A DNA stretch of 64,000 nucleotides from Leadbetterella lacustris (lineage in GTDB: Bacteria > Bacteroidota > Bacteroidia > Cytophagales > Spirosomataceae): the NCBI GenBank assembly GCA_965234335.1, contig OZ248455.1:248001-312000 (forward strand), in the 5' to 3' direction. The position numbers and the translations under genes are program-made. Below are positions 42,178 to 51,408 of the stretch, piece after piece. Below the pieces are notes generated by a model. It was not told the DNA's origin, made no database searches, and saw only the letters and a list, made by a program, of their open reading frames with translations. The number at the start of each line of letters is the position of its first letter. Within the stretch, counting starts at the first letter, position 1.

Positions 42178-44286
42178 TCAATAGAAAAAGACTTCATCCA
42201 CAAAAAACCAACCTTTATCTCCCTTGCCCGGATGCCAAGACGGCAGTTTTGAAATAGGCTGAACAATAATTTTTATCTGCTCAATGTTGGTTTTGTTTAG
42301 GGGAATATCTATTCCTTTTGTGCCATTTAAGGTCATTTTGGTCAGTTGAATTACATTTACTTTTTTGAGGTGGGACATTGGCTTGCCCGCTTCTTTGATA
42401 TAAATATCCACAAAAACTGGCGGCATAATATACTGACCGGTATTTTCGGCATAACTAATAGTTAAACCGTTTAAACTGCTCGGTTTTTCAAAGTCAAACA
42501 AAGCTTCCATTGGGTTTTCTCGAAAACCTAACCAGTTTTTGTCTTTAAAATTAACAGCATCTCCTTGTTTTCTGTCTATCAGTGTCGTTTCACCATTCCC
42601 AGGATATTTTGGATTGGGTTTGGTAAGCAACTTCATGCTTTTAGCCAAAATATTAGACTTAAAGAAATAAAAATCTTTGATGTCAGATGCCAGCCAACCA
42701 TTTTTAGTGGCTATGGTTTTTACGGCTCCATAATTTTTGAGTGCAATGGGAGATTTATAGATAGGAGATTTTGTAGAATCGGGCATTGTACCGTCTAATG
42801 TATATCGAATATCAACATTTTGAAGCGTATGTTTCAATGTGATAGTTGAGTTTCCTTCCAAAATCTGATTTTCGTTTACCAGAATTGGAGGATTGAGTTT
42901 TAACGTCTCAGATTCGTCAGGAAGGTAACCTAGGTTAATACTTTTTTTCGATTTTTTGAGTTGCTCATATTGCTCTTTTGTGAATTTTGTTTCCCATAGA
43001 AACACTTCCTTCAATGAAGGCATATCCATGATTTTTTGCAAATCCTCAAAGTTTATTTTTGTATTTGCTACGGCCAGGATTTCAAGTTTTTTGCAATTTT
43101 TGAGTTTTTCTATACCTTTTCCCGTAATTTCGGTTTGGTTAAGGTTCAGATATTCTAGGTTTTGGAATTTAGAAATTTCCCCAAAACTTTCGTCCTTCAC
43201 AGGCATTTTTGATAAATTCAAACTTACGATTTGCTCCCCAATTTTCGAAAGTGAACTCAATGTTTTTGGGTCAAATTTTGAACTTACATAAAAATTGACT
43301 TTTACGGCTGGCGAACCGTTGGCAATGGGCTTTATGGTACAAAATGGCGTGCTGAGTTCTGTTAAAGTGCTTTCAGAGGCAGCCGAGAAAGTATAGTTTT
43401 TTACTGCTGTTTTTACTTCTGAAGTAGTATTTAAGCTGTAAAAAAAAGAACTTGGTTTTAAATCACTAAGTTTTTGATCATATTTGGCACCTTCCTGTAT
43501 CCATCTTTTTAGAATCAATAATTCTTGATTTGTCAGTTGGGGTTTTCCTTTTGGAGGCATGTGTTTTTTATCCTCCAAATCCAAGTAGGCTCTTTTCAAG
43601 ATATGGCTATTCAAAGTATCATTTCCTACCCAAATTTGGCCATTTTTGCCACCTTTTTTGATTTTTTCGATGGTACTCATGTTCAGCTGACCTTTGGTTT
43701 TTTGGTCGTTGTGACAGCTTTTGCATTTTTGGTCGAGAATAGGATAAACGAATTTATCAAAAGTTGTTTCAGGTGCTTTAAATTCTTTTTCGCCGAGTAA
43801 AAAATCCTCCCCGTGTGTAATATTGCCACCCAAATGCCCAACAACTCCTACCGCTACTATTGTTAAAATAAGCGTAATATTTGTAGTTATTTTTGAAGTA
43901 AATATTTTATTTCGGAATTCATAAATTAGGTAAACTAGCAAACTCAAACCAATGCCCGTATACTTGTGATTTTTAAGGGTTTCGGCATCATAACCATTTT
44001 CAAAAGATAAGATAATACCCGCAAACGCACTCAGAACACTGGTGAAGGCCAAAACAAGTAGGAGGGATTCTAATATAAAATCGAATGACCCCTGTTCAAC
44101 TTTGGGTTTTATGCTATTGAATAAAAGCAAAGCCAAAGTAAGGCCAATAGGTAAGTGTAAAACCAATGGATGCACTCGGCCGAAGAAAGAAAACCAGCTC
44201 GGTATTTGAACCTGATTTTCGAAAACAGCCACAAAAAGTAATAGAACATTTAGTCCAAGACAAGAATACGAAAGAATTTTTTTCAT
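42178..44286 (-). CDS. Membrane cytochrome c with leucine-rich repeats and chitobiase-like domain
   Basis: 702 residues. Five membrane helices occupy residues about 5-155 (DUF2231-like), ending at 'GHLGGNITHGEDFLLG'. A PSCyt1-type cytochrome follows with heme motif C188-KSC191-H192 and 'HMPPKGKPQLTNQELLILKRWIQEGA'. Residues about 340-455 are leucine-rich repeats ('LEYLNLNQTEITGKGIEKL'), about 490-550 a chitobiase-type FN3-like domain ('RYTLDGTMPDSTKSPIYKSPI'), and the end looks like a discoidin-like beta domain. This is a typical Planctomycete/Bacteroidota architecture of unknown job, encoded with DUF1501 and DUF1553 genes. Confidence 0.87.
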   Translation of the reverse strand: MKKILSYSCLGLNVLLLFVAVFENQVQIPSWFSFFGRVHPLVLHLPIGLTLALLLFNSIKPKVEQGSFDFILESLLLVLAFTSVLSAFAGIILSFENGYDAETLKNHKYTGIGLSLLVYLIYEFRNKIFTSKITTNITLILTIVAVGVVGHLGGNITHGEDFLLGEKEFKAPETTFDKFVYPILDQKCKSCHNDQKTKGQLNMSTIEKIKKGGKNGQIWVGNDTLNSHILKRAYLDLEDKKHMPPKGKPQLTNQELLILKRWIQEGAKYDQKLSDLKPSSFFYSLNTTSEVKTAVKNYTFSAASESTLTELSTPFCTIKPIANGSPAVKVNFYVSSKFDPKTLSSLSKIGEQIVSLNLSKMPVKDESFGEISKFQNLEYLNLNQTEITGKGIEKLKNCKKLEILAVANTKINFEDLQKIMDMPSLKEVFLWETKFTKEQYEQLKKSKKSINLGYLPDESETLKLNPPILVNENQILEGNSTITLKHTLQNVDIRYTLDGTMPDSTKSPIYKSPIALKNYGAVKTIATKNGWLASDIKDFYFFKSNILAKSMKLLTKPNPKYPGNGETTLIDRKQGDAVNFKDKNWLGFRENPMEALFDFEKPSSLNGLTISYAENTGQYIMPPVFVDIYIKEAGKPMSHLKKVNVIQLTKMTLNGTKGIDIPLNKTNIEQIKIIVQPISKLPSWHPGKGDKGWFFVDEVFFY

Positions 44287-44293
44287 AAATAGT

Positions 44294-45745
44294 TTAAGCC
44301 AACAGTCCGGGAATTACTTTTCCTGCAATATCGGTGAGCCTATATCTTCTACCCAGATGTTTGTAGTTGAGTTGCTCATGATTTAGACCCATGGTGTGCA
44401 TCACCGTGGCGTGGAAATCATGAATATGCACTGGGTCTTTGATGATATTGTAGCCCAGTTCATCGGTTTCGCCATAAACAGTACCGCCTTTTATGCCGCC
44501 GCCTGCCATCCAAATGCTGTATGCTCTTGGGTGGTGGTCTCGGCCATAATTGTCTACACCAAATTTACCTTGAGAGTAGTTGGTTCTGCCAAACTCCCCA
44601 CCCCAAATCACCAAGGTTTCGTCCAATAAGCCTCTTTGTTTTAAGTCAGTTACGAGTGCTGCTGAGGCCCTGTCTACATCTTGAGCTTGTAAGGGCATTT
44701 CCCCTGTAAGGTTGCCGTGTTGATCCCAGCCTTGGTGATAAAGTTGTACAAATCTTACTCCTGATTCTGACAGTTTTCTTGCTAGCAGGGCGTTCGCGGC
44801 GTATGTTCCAGGCACCAAACAGTCAGGGCCATACATTTTTATGATATGGTCAGGCTCTTTTGAGAGGTCAGTAAGCTCAGGAACAGCCGTTTGCATTCTG
44901 TAGGCCATTTCGTATTGCTTTATTTTGGCCTCAACTTCTGGGTCGCGATTTTCTTCAAAACCCAAATGATTCAGTTCTGCAAGTTTATCCAGCATCCTTC
45001 TTCTAGAGGTTTTGTCGGTACCTTCGGGGTTGTTTAGGTATAAGATTGGATCTTCTCCGCTCGAAAACACCACGCCTTGGTGGGTAGAGTCAAGAAAACC
45101 ATTGGTCCAAAGTTTAGAATAAACACCTTGGCCGTTACCTCTCCCTCTGGACAGTAATACACAGAACGCAGGAAGGTTTTGGTTTTCACTTCCCAAGCCA
45201 TAGCTGAGCCATGCCCCCATACTTGGCCTGTTTCCTACTTGAGCACCAGTTTGGAGAAAAGTTAAAGCAGGATCATGGTTGATGGCCTCCGTATTCATCG
45301 TCTTTACGATACAAATATCATCGGCTATTTTAGCTATATTCGGAAAAAGCTCAGATATCCAAGCTCCAGATTTGCCATGTTGGTTGAATTTGAAATAAGA
45401 CCCCACCATCGGGAAATTGGTTTGACTGGCCGTCATACCTGTAAGTCTTTGTCCGTTTCTTATGGATGCGGGAAGGTCTTGACCTGCCAATTTATTGAGC
45501 ATGGGTTTGTAGTCAAAGCTTTCCAATTGCGAAGGAGCACCATTTTGGAATAGGTAAATTACTCTTTTGGCTTTTGGGGCAAAATGCGGCAATCCCAGAG
45601 GTAAGCCCGCTTCTGCCGCGTCTCCCTTAAACAAATTTGGCATTAGAAGTGAACCCAAACCAAGGCTTCCAAGCCCTACAGCGGCTTTTCCTAAAAAATG
45701 TCTTCTATTGACATTAAGTCTATTTTTTAAAAACTCATTCTCCAT
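44294..45745 (-). CDS. DUF1501 protein with Tat signal
   Basis: 483 residues. Twin-arginine signal N-R14-R15-H-F-L-G followed by a hydrophobic stretch. The sulfatase-like/DUF1501 core is clear: 'RVIYLFQNGAPSQLESFDYKP', 'EAINHDPALTFLQTG', 'SMGAWLSYGLGSENQNLPAF', 'VIWGGEFGRTNYSQGKFGVDNYGRDHH' and 'HATVMHTMGLNHEQL'. It is always linked with DUF1549/DUF1553 cytochromes in Planctomycetes; the gene is 3 bases from one here. The function is unknown; export by Tat suggests folded, cofactor-bearing or complexed transport. Confidence 0.93.
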   Translation of the reverse strand: MENEFLKNRLNVNRRHFLGKAAVGLGSLGLGSLLMPNLFKGDAAEAGLPLGLPHFAPKAKRVIYLFQNGAPSQLESFDYKPMLNKLAGQDLPASIRNGQRLTGMTASQTNFPMVGSYFKFNQHGKSGAWISELFPNIAKIADDICIVKTMNTEAINHDPALTFLQTGAQVGNRPSMGAWLSYGLGSENQNLPAFCVLLSRGRGNGQGVYSKLWTNGFLDSTHQGVVFSSGEDPILYLNNPEGTDKTSRRRMLDKLAELNHLGFEENRDPEVEAKIKQYEMAYRMQTAVPELTDLSKEPDHIIKMYGPDCLVPGTYAANALLARKLSESGVRFVQLYHQGWDQHGNLTGEMPLQAQDVDRASAALVTDLKQRGLLDETLVIWGGEFGRTNYSQGKFGVDNYGRDHHPRAYSIWMAGGGIKGGTVYGETDELGYNIIKDPVHIHDFHATVMHTMGLNHEQLNYKHLGRRYRLTDIAGKVIPGLLA

Positions 45746-45748
45746 TTT

Positions 45749-48076
45749 CTATATTCTGATAAGGGTTTCTTCCATATTAAACATCATCTGAAAAGTCTGT
45801 AAAAGTGCTGCCAACGAAACTGGGTCTTTAACAGTTTTGTGCTCGTATTCTCCAATTTTTTGGAGCGATTTTATTTTCTGAGGCTGTTTCTTGAAAAACA
45901 CTTTTTCTTCTTCATAATAATTTTTCAAAATCTCCAACTCTTTTTTGGAAGGCATCCGGCATACAATCTTTCTGAATCCATTTTTTATGGCCTCGTCTAT
46001 GCTGATATTTCTAGACAATTGTTCTTGTGCCATTACTCTGGAGCTTTCGAGTACATGCGGGTCGTTGAGCATGGCCAAGGCCTGTAAAGGCGTGTTTGTT
46101 CTTGTGCGTTGCACCTCGCATTGGTCGCGGTTGCTGGCATCAAAAATCAACATAGCAGGAGGTGGTACGGTACGCTTAATGAAAACATACATACCTCTGC
46201 GGTACAAATCTTTGCCATGGTCCTGTACATAAGTAGCCAAACTGCCCCTGCCTGAGGTTGCAACTTCCCACAAGCCCTTAGGCTGATAGGGTTTTATACT
46301 TGGGCCACCCACTTCGTTATTCAGTAAGCCGGATGTTGCCAATACATGGTCTCTGACATTCTCAGCCGGAATCCGCATGCGAGTACTTCTTGCCAAATAT
46401 TTGTTTTCTGGGTCAATTTTTTTATGCTCGTCTTTCACTGTTGACGATTGCATATAGGTGGCAGAGGTAACTATTTGTTTGACCAAGCGTTTTATATTCC
46501 AACCATTTTGTTTGAAATCATTGGAGAGCCAATCGAGAAGTTCAGGATGTGTAGGAAGTTCACCTTGCATGCCAAAATCGCCCGTAGTTTTTACTATTCC
46601 TCTACCAAAAAACTGTTCCCAGATACGGTTGACATAAACGCGGGAAGTCAAAGGGTTTTTATCATCGAAGAGCCATTTCGTTAATCCGTAGCGATTTTTT
46701 TCATAGCCCTTGAAATTCAAAATGGCTTTGGGAGTTGTAAAATCCACTAATTTTCCATGAGCATCATAACTTCCTCTTTCCAGAATATAAGTTGGACGCA
46801 AAACAGAAGAATCTTTCATGACCATTACCTCTAGTTTGGCCGAATCTTTTTTATTTATGAAGTTAAAAATATTTTTTACATCCTCATCTTTGATTCTCAT
46901 GTTCGGAGGGTCTGCAAAAGAGGCGTCAATGGTGCCAAAAAGTCCTTTTTCGGGCACTTGATTGAAAAAAGCGAATGTTCCGTAGTACTCTTCGTGACTG
47001 ATGGGGTCATATTTGTGCGTATGGCATTTGGCACATTCTAATGTGAGAGCCAATACCGATTTGCCGAAAGTATTTGTTCGGTCAGTTACATACTCTACGC
47101 GGTATTCTTCGTCTATCACACCACCTTCTTGGGTTATTTTGTGGTTTCGGTTAAAGCCCGTAGCCAAAAGCATCTCTTTAGCCTTTGGGTGCCATTTCAT
47201 TTTATCAGCCAAAATATCTCCGGCCAATTGCCAGGTCATAAATTTTTTGTAGGAATAATTGGAATTAAAAGCATGTATTACCCAATCTCTCCAAGGCCAC
47301 ATGGTACGGAGTCCGTCGTCTTGATAACCGTGCGAATCGGCATATCTTGCCACATCCAACCAGTTTAGTGCCATTTTTTCTCCAAAATGTTTGCTTTTAA
47401 GGAGCTGATTGACCACTTTTTCATAAGCATTTGAGCTTTGGTCTTTGAGGAATGCCTCCTGCATTTCTACGGTTGGAGGTAAACCCGTCAAGTCAAAACT
47501 AACCCTTTTAAGTAAAGTTTCTTTTGAGGCCTGTTCTGAAGGGCTTAGTCCTACAGATTTCATTTTGTCGTAGGTAAAATAATCAATCTCGTTCTTAACC
47601 CAAACCTCATCGGCTTTCGGTAGGGGAGATTTTAAAGGAGGAAGAAAAGCCCAGTGCTTTTTTATTTTTGCTCCTTGCGATATCCACTTTTTAATAATTT
47701 TTATTTCATCTTCTGTGATAGTCAAGTTGGAGCTCGGTGGCGGCATCTTCAAAGAGGTGTCTGTACTTATAATTCTTTTGTACACTTCAGAAGCTTCAGG
47801 ATTGCCCTTTACGATTGCATGAGCTTTGGGATTGTCTTCAAGAGCTGCGTATGCACCTTCTTCGGTATCGAGTCTGAGATTGGCCTCTCGCTTTTTTTCG
47901 TCAGGGCCATGACACGCAAAACAACGGTCAGACAAAATCGGCCTAACATGAAAGTTATAATCTACCACGTTGGGAATTTCCTGACCTACTGATGGTGTGC
48001 ATTTTATATTAAGAATAGCCAAAGCTGCAACTGCGGCAAAGGCAAATAAACTAATTTTTATAACCTTCGAATTCAT
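45749..48076 (-). CDS. PSCyt1-DUF1549-DUF1553 cytochrome protein
   Basis: 775 residues. An N-terminal membrane anchor/signal, then a cytochrome domain with heme motif C52-FAC55-H56 and 'MPPPSSNLTITEDEIKIIKKWISQGA'. DUF1549 follows ('RVSFDLTGLPPT', 'GEKMALNWLDVARYADSHGY'), then DUF1553 ('PLTSRVYVNRIWEQFFGRGIV', 'TNTPLQALAMLNDPHVLESSRV'). It starts an operon with DUF1501 and the LRR cytochrome. Presumed periplasmic, electron-transfer-linked; the substrate is unknown, polysaccharide breakdown being a common guess. Confidence 0.93.
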   Translation of the reverse strand: MNSKVIKISLFAFAAVAALAILNIKCTPSVGQEIPNVVDYNFHVRPILSDRCFACHGPDEKKREANLRLDTEEGAYAALEDNPKAHAIVKGNPEASEVYKRIISTDTSLKMPPPSSNLTITEDEIKIIKKWISQGAKIKKHWAFLPPLKSPLPKADEVWVKNEIDYFTYDKMKSVGLSPSEQASKETLLKRVSFDLTGLPPTVEMQEAFLKDQSSNAYEKVVNQLLKSKHFGEKMALNWLDVARYADSHGYQDDGLRTMWPWRDWVIHAFNSNYSYKKFMTWQLAGDILADKMKWHPKAKEMLLATGFNRNHKITQEGGVIDEEYRVEYVTDRTNTFGKSVLALTLECAKCHTHKYDPISHEEYYGTFAFFNQVPEKGLFGTIDASFADPPNMRIKDEDVKNIFNFINKKDSAKLEVMVMKDSSVLRPTYILERGSYDAHGKLVDFTTPKAILNFKGYEKNRYGLTKWLFDDKNPLTSRVYVNRIWEQFFGRGIVKTTGDFGMQGELPTHPELLDWLSNDFKQNGWNIKRLVKQIVTSATYMQSSTVKDEHKKIDPENKYLARSTRMRIPAENVRDHVLATSGLLNNEVGGPSIKPYQPKGLWEVATSGRGSLATYVQDHGKDLYRRGMYVFIKRTVPPPAMLIFDASNRDQCEVQRTRTNTPLQALAMLNDPHVLESSRVMAQEQLSRNISIDEAIKNGFRKIVCRMPSKKELEILKNYYEEEKVFFKKQPQKIKSLQKIGEYEHKTVKDPVSLAALLQTFQMMFNMEETLIRI

Positions 48077-48459
48077 ATAGTTGATATAATAATTACAATA
48101 TTAATAATTTTTTTTAGCAATTAGACTTTCGTTAATTTTTATATTTAGTAATGAAATTGTGCAATCTGTTTTAAAGTAAGTTCTTTTTTTGTATTATTCT
48201 AATATTTGAATAGTTTGCTTTAAAGTCGTCAATTTATTTCTGAAACTACTCGAATGGCTTATAATTTCAAATAATTGCTTGTTTTTTAGAGAGATTAAAT
48301 CGTAATGTAATCTTATTTTATGTATAATTGCTTTGTATTATTTTGATGCCTTAAAAATATTAATTGTATTTTTCTAATTATTTTCAAGGAGATTAAAAGA
48401 ATATTAATTGGCCTTGATTATATTGCATTTCAAAGTTTTTTTATGTAGAATTTTATATT
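48077..48459. other. AT-rich divergent control region
   Basis: 383 bases, very AT-rich, between the divergent PVC-type operon (minus) and propionate operon (plus). No gene or RNA was recognised. It must hold the promoters of both operons; I could not assign boxes with confidence. Confidence 0.5.
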
Positions 48460-48939
48460 ATGACGAATAAAAATATCATTGTAAATGCTGGGGGTTTTGA
48501 GTTTAGTTTTACCGAAAACGAAATAGCGACTATAGATGTACTTAGCAATAAACCTGATGATTTTTGCCTATTACATAATCAGAAAACTATTTCTGGTGAG
48601 ATAATTTCTTCGAAAGACAAAGCCTTTAAAGTAGAAATTGATGGCGAGCTGTATCAGGTACAGATTAAAAGTCATTTAGATCAGATCTTGGACAATATGG
48701 GTTTAAACAAACCAAAAGTTTCTAAAATCAAATCTTTAAAAGCACCTATGCCGGGTTTGGTTATAGAGATTAATGTAGAAGAAGGCCAAACAGTGTCCGA
48801 AAATGACAAAATTCTGATTTTGGAAGCCATGAAAATGGAGAATGTTATAAAAATACCCCACGAGGCAGTGGTGAAAAAGATCAATATTGTGAAAGGACAA
48901 GCAGTAGATAAGGGTCAGGTTTTAATAGAGTTAGAATAA
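48460..48939 (+). CDS. Biotin carboxyl carrier protein of propionyl-CoA carboxylase
   Basis: 159 residues. The C-terminal biotinyl domain (about 92-159) has 'APMPGLVIEINVEEGQTV' and EAMKMEN with the biotinylated Lys at K125. The N-terminal 90 residues are a small beta-rich region seen in oxaloacetate-decarboxylase-gamma/PCC-type carriers. First gene of the propionate operon; its stop is one base before the mutase small-subunit ATG. It carries CO2 from the biotin carboxylase (49.9 kb) to the carboxyltransferase (53.6 kb). Confidence 0.93.
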   Translation: MTNKNIIVNAGGFEFSFTENEIATIDVLSNKPDDFCLLHNQKTISGEIISSKDKAFKVEIDGELYQVQIKSHLDQILDNMGLNKPKVSKIKSLKAPMPGLVIEINVEEGQTVSENDKILILEAMKMENVIKIPHEAVVKKINIVKGQAVDKGQVLIELE

Positions 48940-48940
48940 A

Positions 48941-49945
48941 ATGAGCAATCTTTTTTCGGAATTTGAAGCAGCCGACCATTCAGAATGGTTGAAATTGGTG
49001 GAGAAAGAATTAAAGACTCCCTTGGTTTCCTATGAGATTATAGAAGGAGTTTTTGCAAATCCTTTTGTTAGCAATTTGGCATCGAGTTTAGGTTCTTCTA
49101 TTTCAAAATCAAAAGTTGGTTGGGCCATTTATCAGCATGTAGAAGGTAATTCTAGTCTTGAAATCAATAGGAATATATTGGAAGCCCTTGAAGGTGGAGC
49201 TTCTGGTATCAGTCTTTTTATCAAAGACGAAGAATTTGATTTTGAGGTGGTTTTCAAGGATGTCATTCTTTCTTTTATAGAAGTAAGATTCTATTTTTCT
49301 GATGAGTTTTTTAGTTCTACATTATTTTTTCAAAACTTAGAAGGCTTTGTTGAAGGTAAAGATGCCCATTTTGTTTTTGGGGGATTAACGAAGGCGGAAC
49401 TGCAAATGGCAAAGAATCGGGGGAAAATTGATGTGAGTTGTAAATCAGAGGGAACACTTGCCATCAATTTATCGGAGGCTTTACGAGAAGCGGAGGCACT
49501 TGCTTTTTCCGAAGGATTTGAGGTTGTAATTTCTTTGCCCAGCCAAGAAAATTTTTATCTGAATATTGCACAACACAAAGCATTGAAAATAATTTGGTCC
49601 AAAATAGCTGAGGCCTATAATTCTCCACAAAAACAAATTTCTGTGATCTCAAAGGTGAATTTTAGTCATACAGAGCCAAATTCTCAAGTTATAGCCGCTA
49701 CCCAGCAAACTGCTTCATCCGTTTTTGGTGGTTCAGATGCTATTTTGATGCAAAACATCCCATTCGATGTAGAAAAATATCCTGAAAATTTTTCTACCAG
49801 AATCACCCGAAATATTCAAAATATACTTTGGAACGAAAGTTTTCTCTACCGAGTAAATGACCCTGTGAAGGGGAGTTATTTTATAGATGACCTTTGCCAG
49901 AAAATGATAAATGAAGTTTGGACCTTATTCATAAAAGATAAATGA
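48941..49945 (+). CDS. mutA: Methylmalonyl-CoA mutase small subunit
   Basis: 334 residues. It is a diverged, non-catalytic mutase barrel: 'ADHSEWLKLVEKELKTP' at the start and 'VFGGSDAILMQNIPFDVEKYPENFSTRITRNIQNIL' plus 'NDPVKGSYFIDDLCQKMINEVW' near the end are the family's landmarks. It lacks a B12-binding domain and is clearly shorter than usual small subunits (about 450-600). It pairs with the large subunit at 51.4 kb, separated from it by the biotin carboxylase gene; the end overlaps that gene by 4 bases. Confidence 0.85.
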   Translation: MSNLFSEFEAADHSEWLKLVEKELKTPLVSYEIIEGVFANPFVSNLASSLGSSISKSKVGWAIYQHVEGNSSLEINRNILEALEGGASGISLFIKDEEFDFEVVFKDVILSFIEVRFYFSDEFFSSTLFFQNLEGFVEGKDAHFVFGGLTKAELQMAKNRGKIDVSCKSEGTLAINLSEALREAEALAFSEGFEVVISLPSQENFYLNIAQHKALKIIWSKIAEAYNSPQKQISVISKVNFSHTEPNSQVIAATQQTASSVFGGSDAILMQNIPFDVEKYPENFSTRITRNIQNILWNESFLYRVNDPVKGSYFIDDLCQKMINEVWTLFIKDK

Positions 49946-51408
49946 AGAAAATATTAGTGGCCAACAGAGGCGAAATAGCCTTGAGAATTATGCGAACCAT
50001 CAAAAAGATGGGCATAAAAACAGTGGCAGTGTATTCGGAGCCTGATGTGCAAGCATTACACGTGAGATTTGCCGATGAGGCGGTTTGTTTGGGCGAAGCT
50101 GCATCGAGCAAGTCGTATCTGGATATGGACAAAATCATTAAGTTTGCCCTTGAACTCGGTGTGGATGGAATTCACCCAGGTTATGGTTTTTTGAGCGAAA
50201 ATGCGATTTTTGCGGAGAAAGTTACCAAGGCAGGAATTACTTTCATAGGTCCAGAGCCTGACTCAATCACTCTGATGGGCTCTAAGTTGGCAGCCAAGGA
50301 TTGTGTAAAAAAATATGACATTCCGATGGTGCCTGGAACCGACACAGCCATTACCGACATACCAGAAGCACAAAGAATTGCGGCCGAAATAGGATTTCCT
50401 ATACTCATAAAAGCCTCTGCTGGCGGAGGTGGAAAAGGCATGAGAGTAGTAGAAAAAGCCGAAGATTTTGTAGAACAAATGGATAGAGCAATTTCAGAGG
50501 CCAAGTCTGCTTTTGGAGATGGCTCGGTGTTTATTGAAAAATATGTAGGTTCGCCTAGGCACATTGAAGTACAGGTTTTGGGTGATAAACACGGGAATAT
50601 TGTGCATCTTTTTGAGCGTGAATGTAGCATTCAGCGTCGCCATCAGAAAGTGGTTGAAGAGGCTCCTTCTGGAGTTTTGACCCCAGAAATCAGGCAAAAA
50701 ATGGGTGATGCAGCTGTGAAAGTGGCCAAATCTTGTAATTATGTGGGAGCAGGCACCGTAGAATTTCTTTTAGACGAAAATCTGAATTTCTATTTCTTAG
50801 AAATGAATACGCGACTTCAAGTGGAACATCCTGTAACAGAATATATTACAGGTGTGGATTTGGTTGAAGAACAGATAAAAATAGCTCGTGGCGAAAAACT
50901 TTCATTTAGGCAGGAAGACTTAAAAATTAAGGGGCATTCGGTGGAATTGCGTGTATATGCCGAAGATCCTTTAAATGATTTTCTTCCTTCAATCGGTCAA
51001 ATTACAAAATATGAAAGACCCGAAGGGGAGCGTATTAGGCTAGATGATGCTTATGAGGAAGGTATGGAAATTCCTATTTTTTATGATCCCATGATTGCGA
51101 AATTGGTTACCTATGGAAAAGACCGCACGGAGGCCATTCAGAAAATGAAAGAAGCAATAAGAGCCTATAAAATTGAAGGTTTTGCCACCACTCTGCCTTT
51201 TGGCTTGTTTGTGATGGATCATGAGGCATTTCGTTTGGCACAGTTTGATACGCATTTTGTGAAGAATTATTTCTCGAAAGAACAGGCACAAGATTGGCAA
51301 AAAGCCAAGGCTAAAAATGCCGCATTGTTGGCTTTGGCACATTGGAAGGCCAATCAAACCAATTTGAAAGTTGCAGAAGTAGAAAACACCAACTGGAAAA
51401 AGAGATGA
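49942..51408 (+). CDS. Acyl-CoA carboxylase biotin carboxylase subunit
   Basis: 488 residues. ATP-grasp biotin carboxylase: 'KKILVANRGEIALRIMRT' at the start, 'GYGFLSENAIFAEK', the glycine loop 'KASAGGGGKGMRVV', 'ERECSIQRRHQKVVEEAPS' and 'FLEMNTRLQVEHPVTE'. It carboxylates the biotin on the carrier encoded two genes upstream. It has 4-base overlaps with both neighbours (mutase small and large subunits), so the whole operon is tightly coupled. Context makes propionyl-CoA the likely final acceptor. Confidence 0.95.
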   Translation: MKKILVANRGEIALRIMRTIKKMGIKTVAVYSEPDVQALHVRFADEAVCLGEAASSKSYLDMDKIIKFALELGVDGIHPGYGFLSENAIFAEKVTKAGITFIGPEPDSITLMGSKLAAKDCVKKYDIPMVPGTDTAITDIPEAQRIAAEIGFPILIKASAGGGGKGMRVVEKAEDFVEQMDRAISEAKSAFGDGSVFIEKYVGSPRHIEVQVLGDKHGNIVHLFERECSIQRRHQKVVEEAPSGVLTPEIRQKMGDAAVKVAKSCNYVGAGTVEFLLDENLNFYFLEMNTRLQVEHPVTEYITGVDLVEEQIKIARGEKLSFRQEDLKIKGHSVELRVYAEDPLNDFLPSIGQITKYERPEGERIRLDDAYEEGMEIPIFYDPMIAKLVTYGKDRTEAIQKMKEAIRAYKIEGFATTLPFGLFVMDHEAFRLAQFDTHFVKNYFSKEQAQDWQKAKAKNAALLALAHWKANQTNLKVAEVENTNWKKR

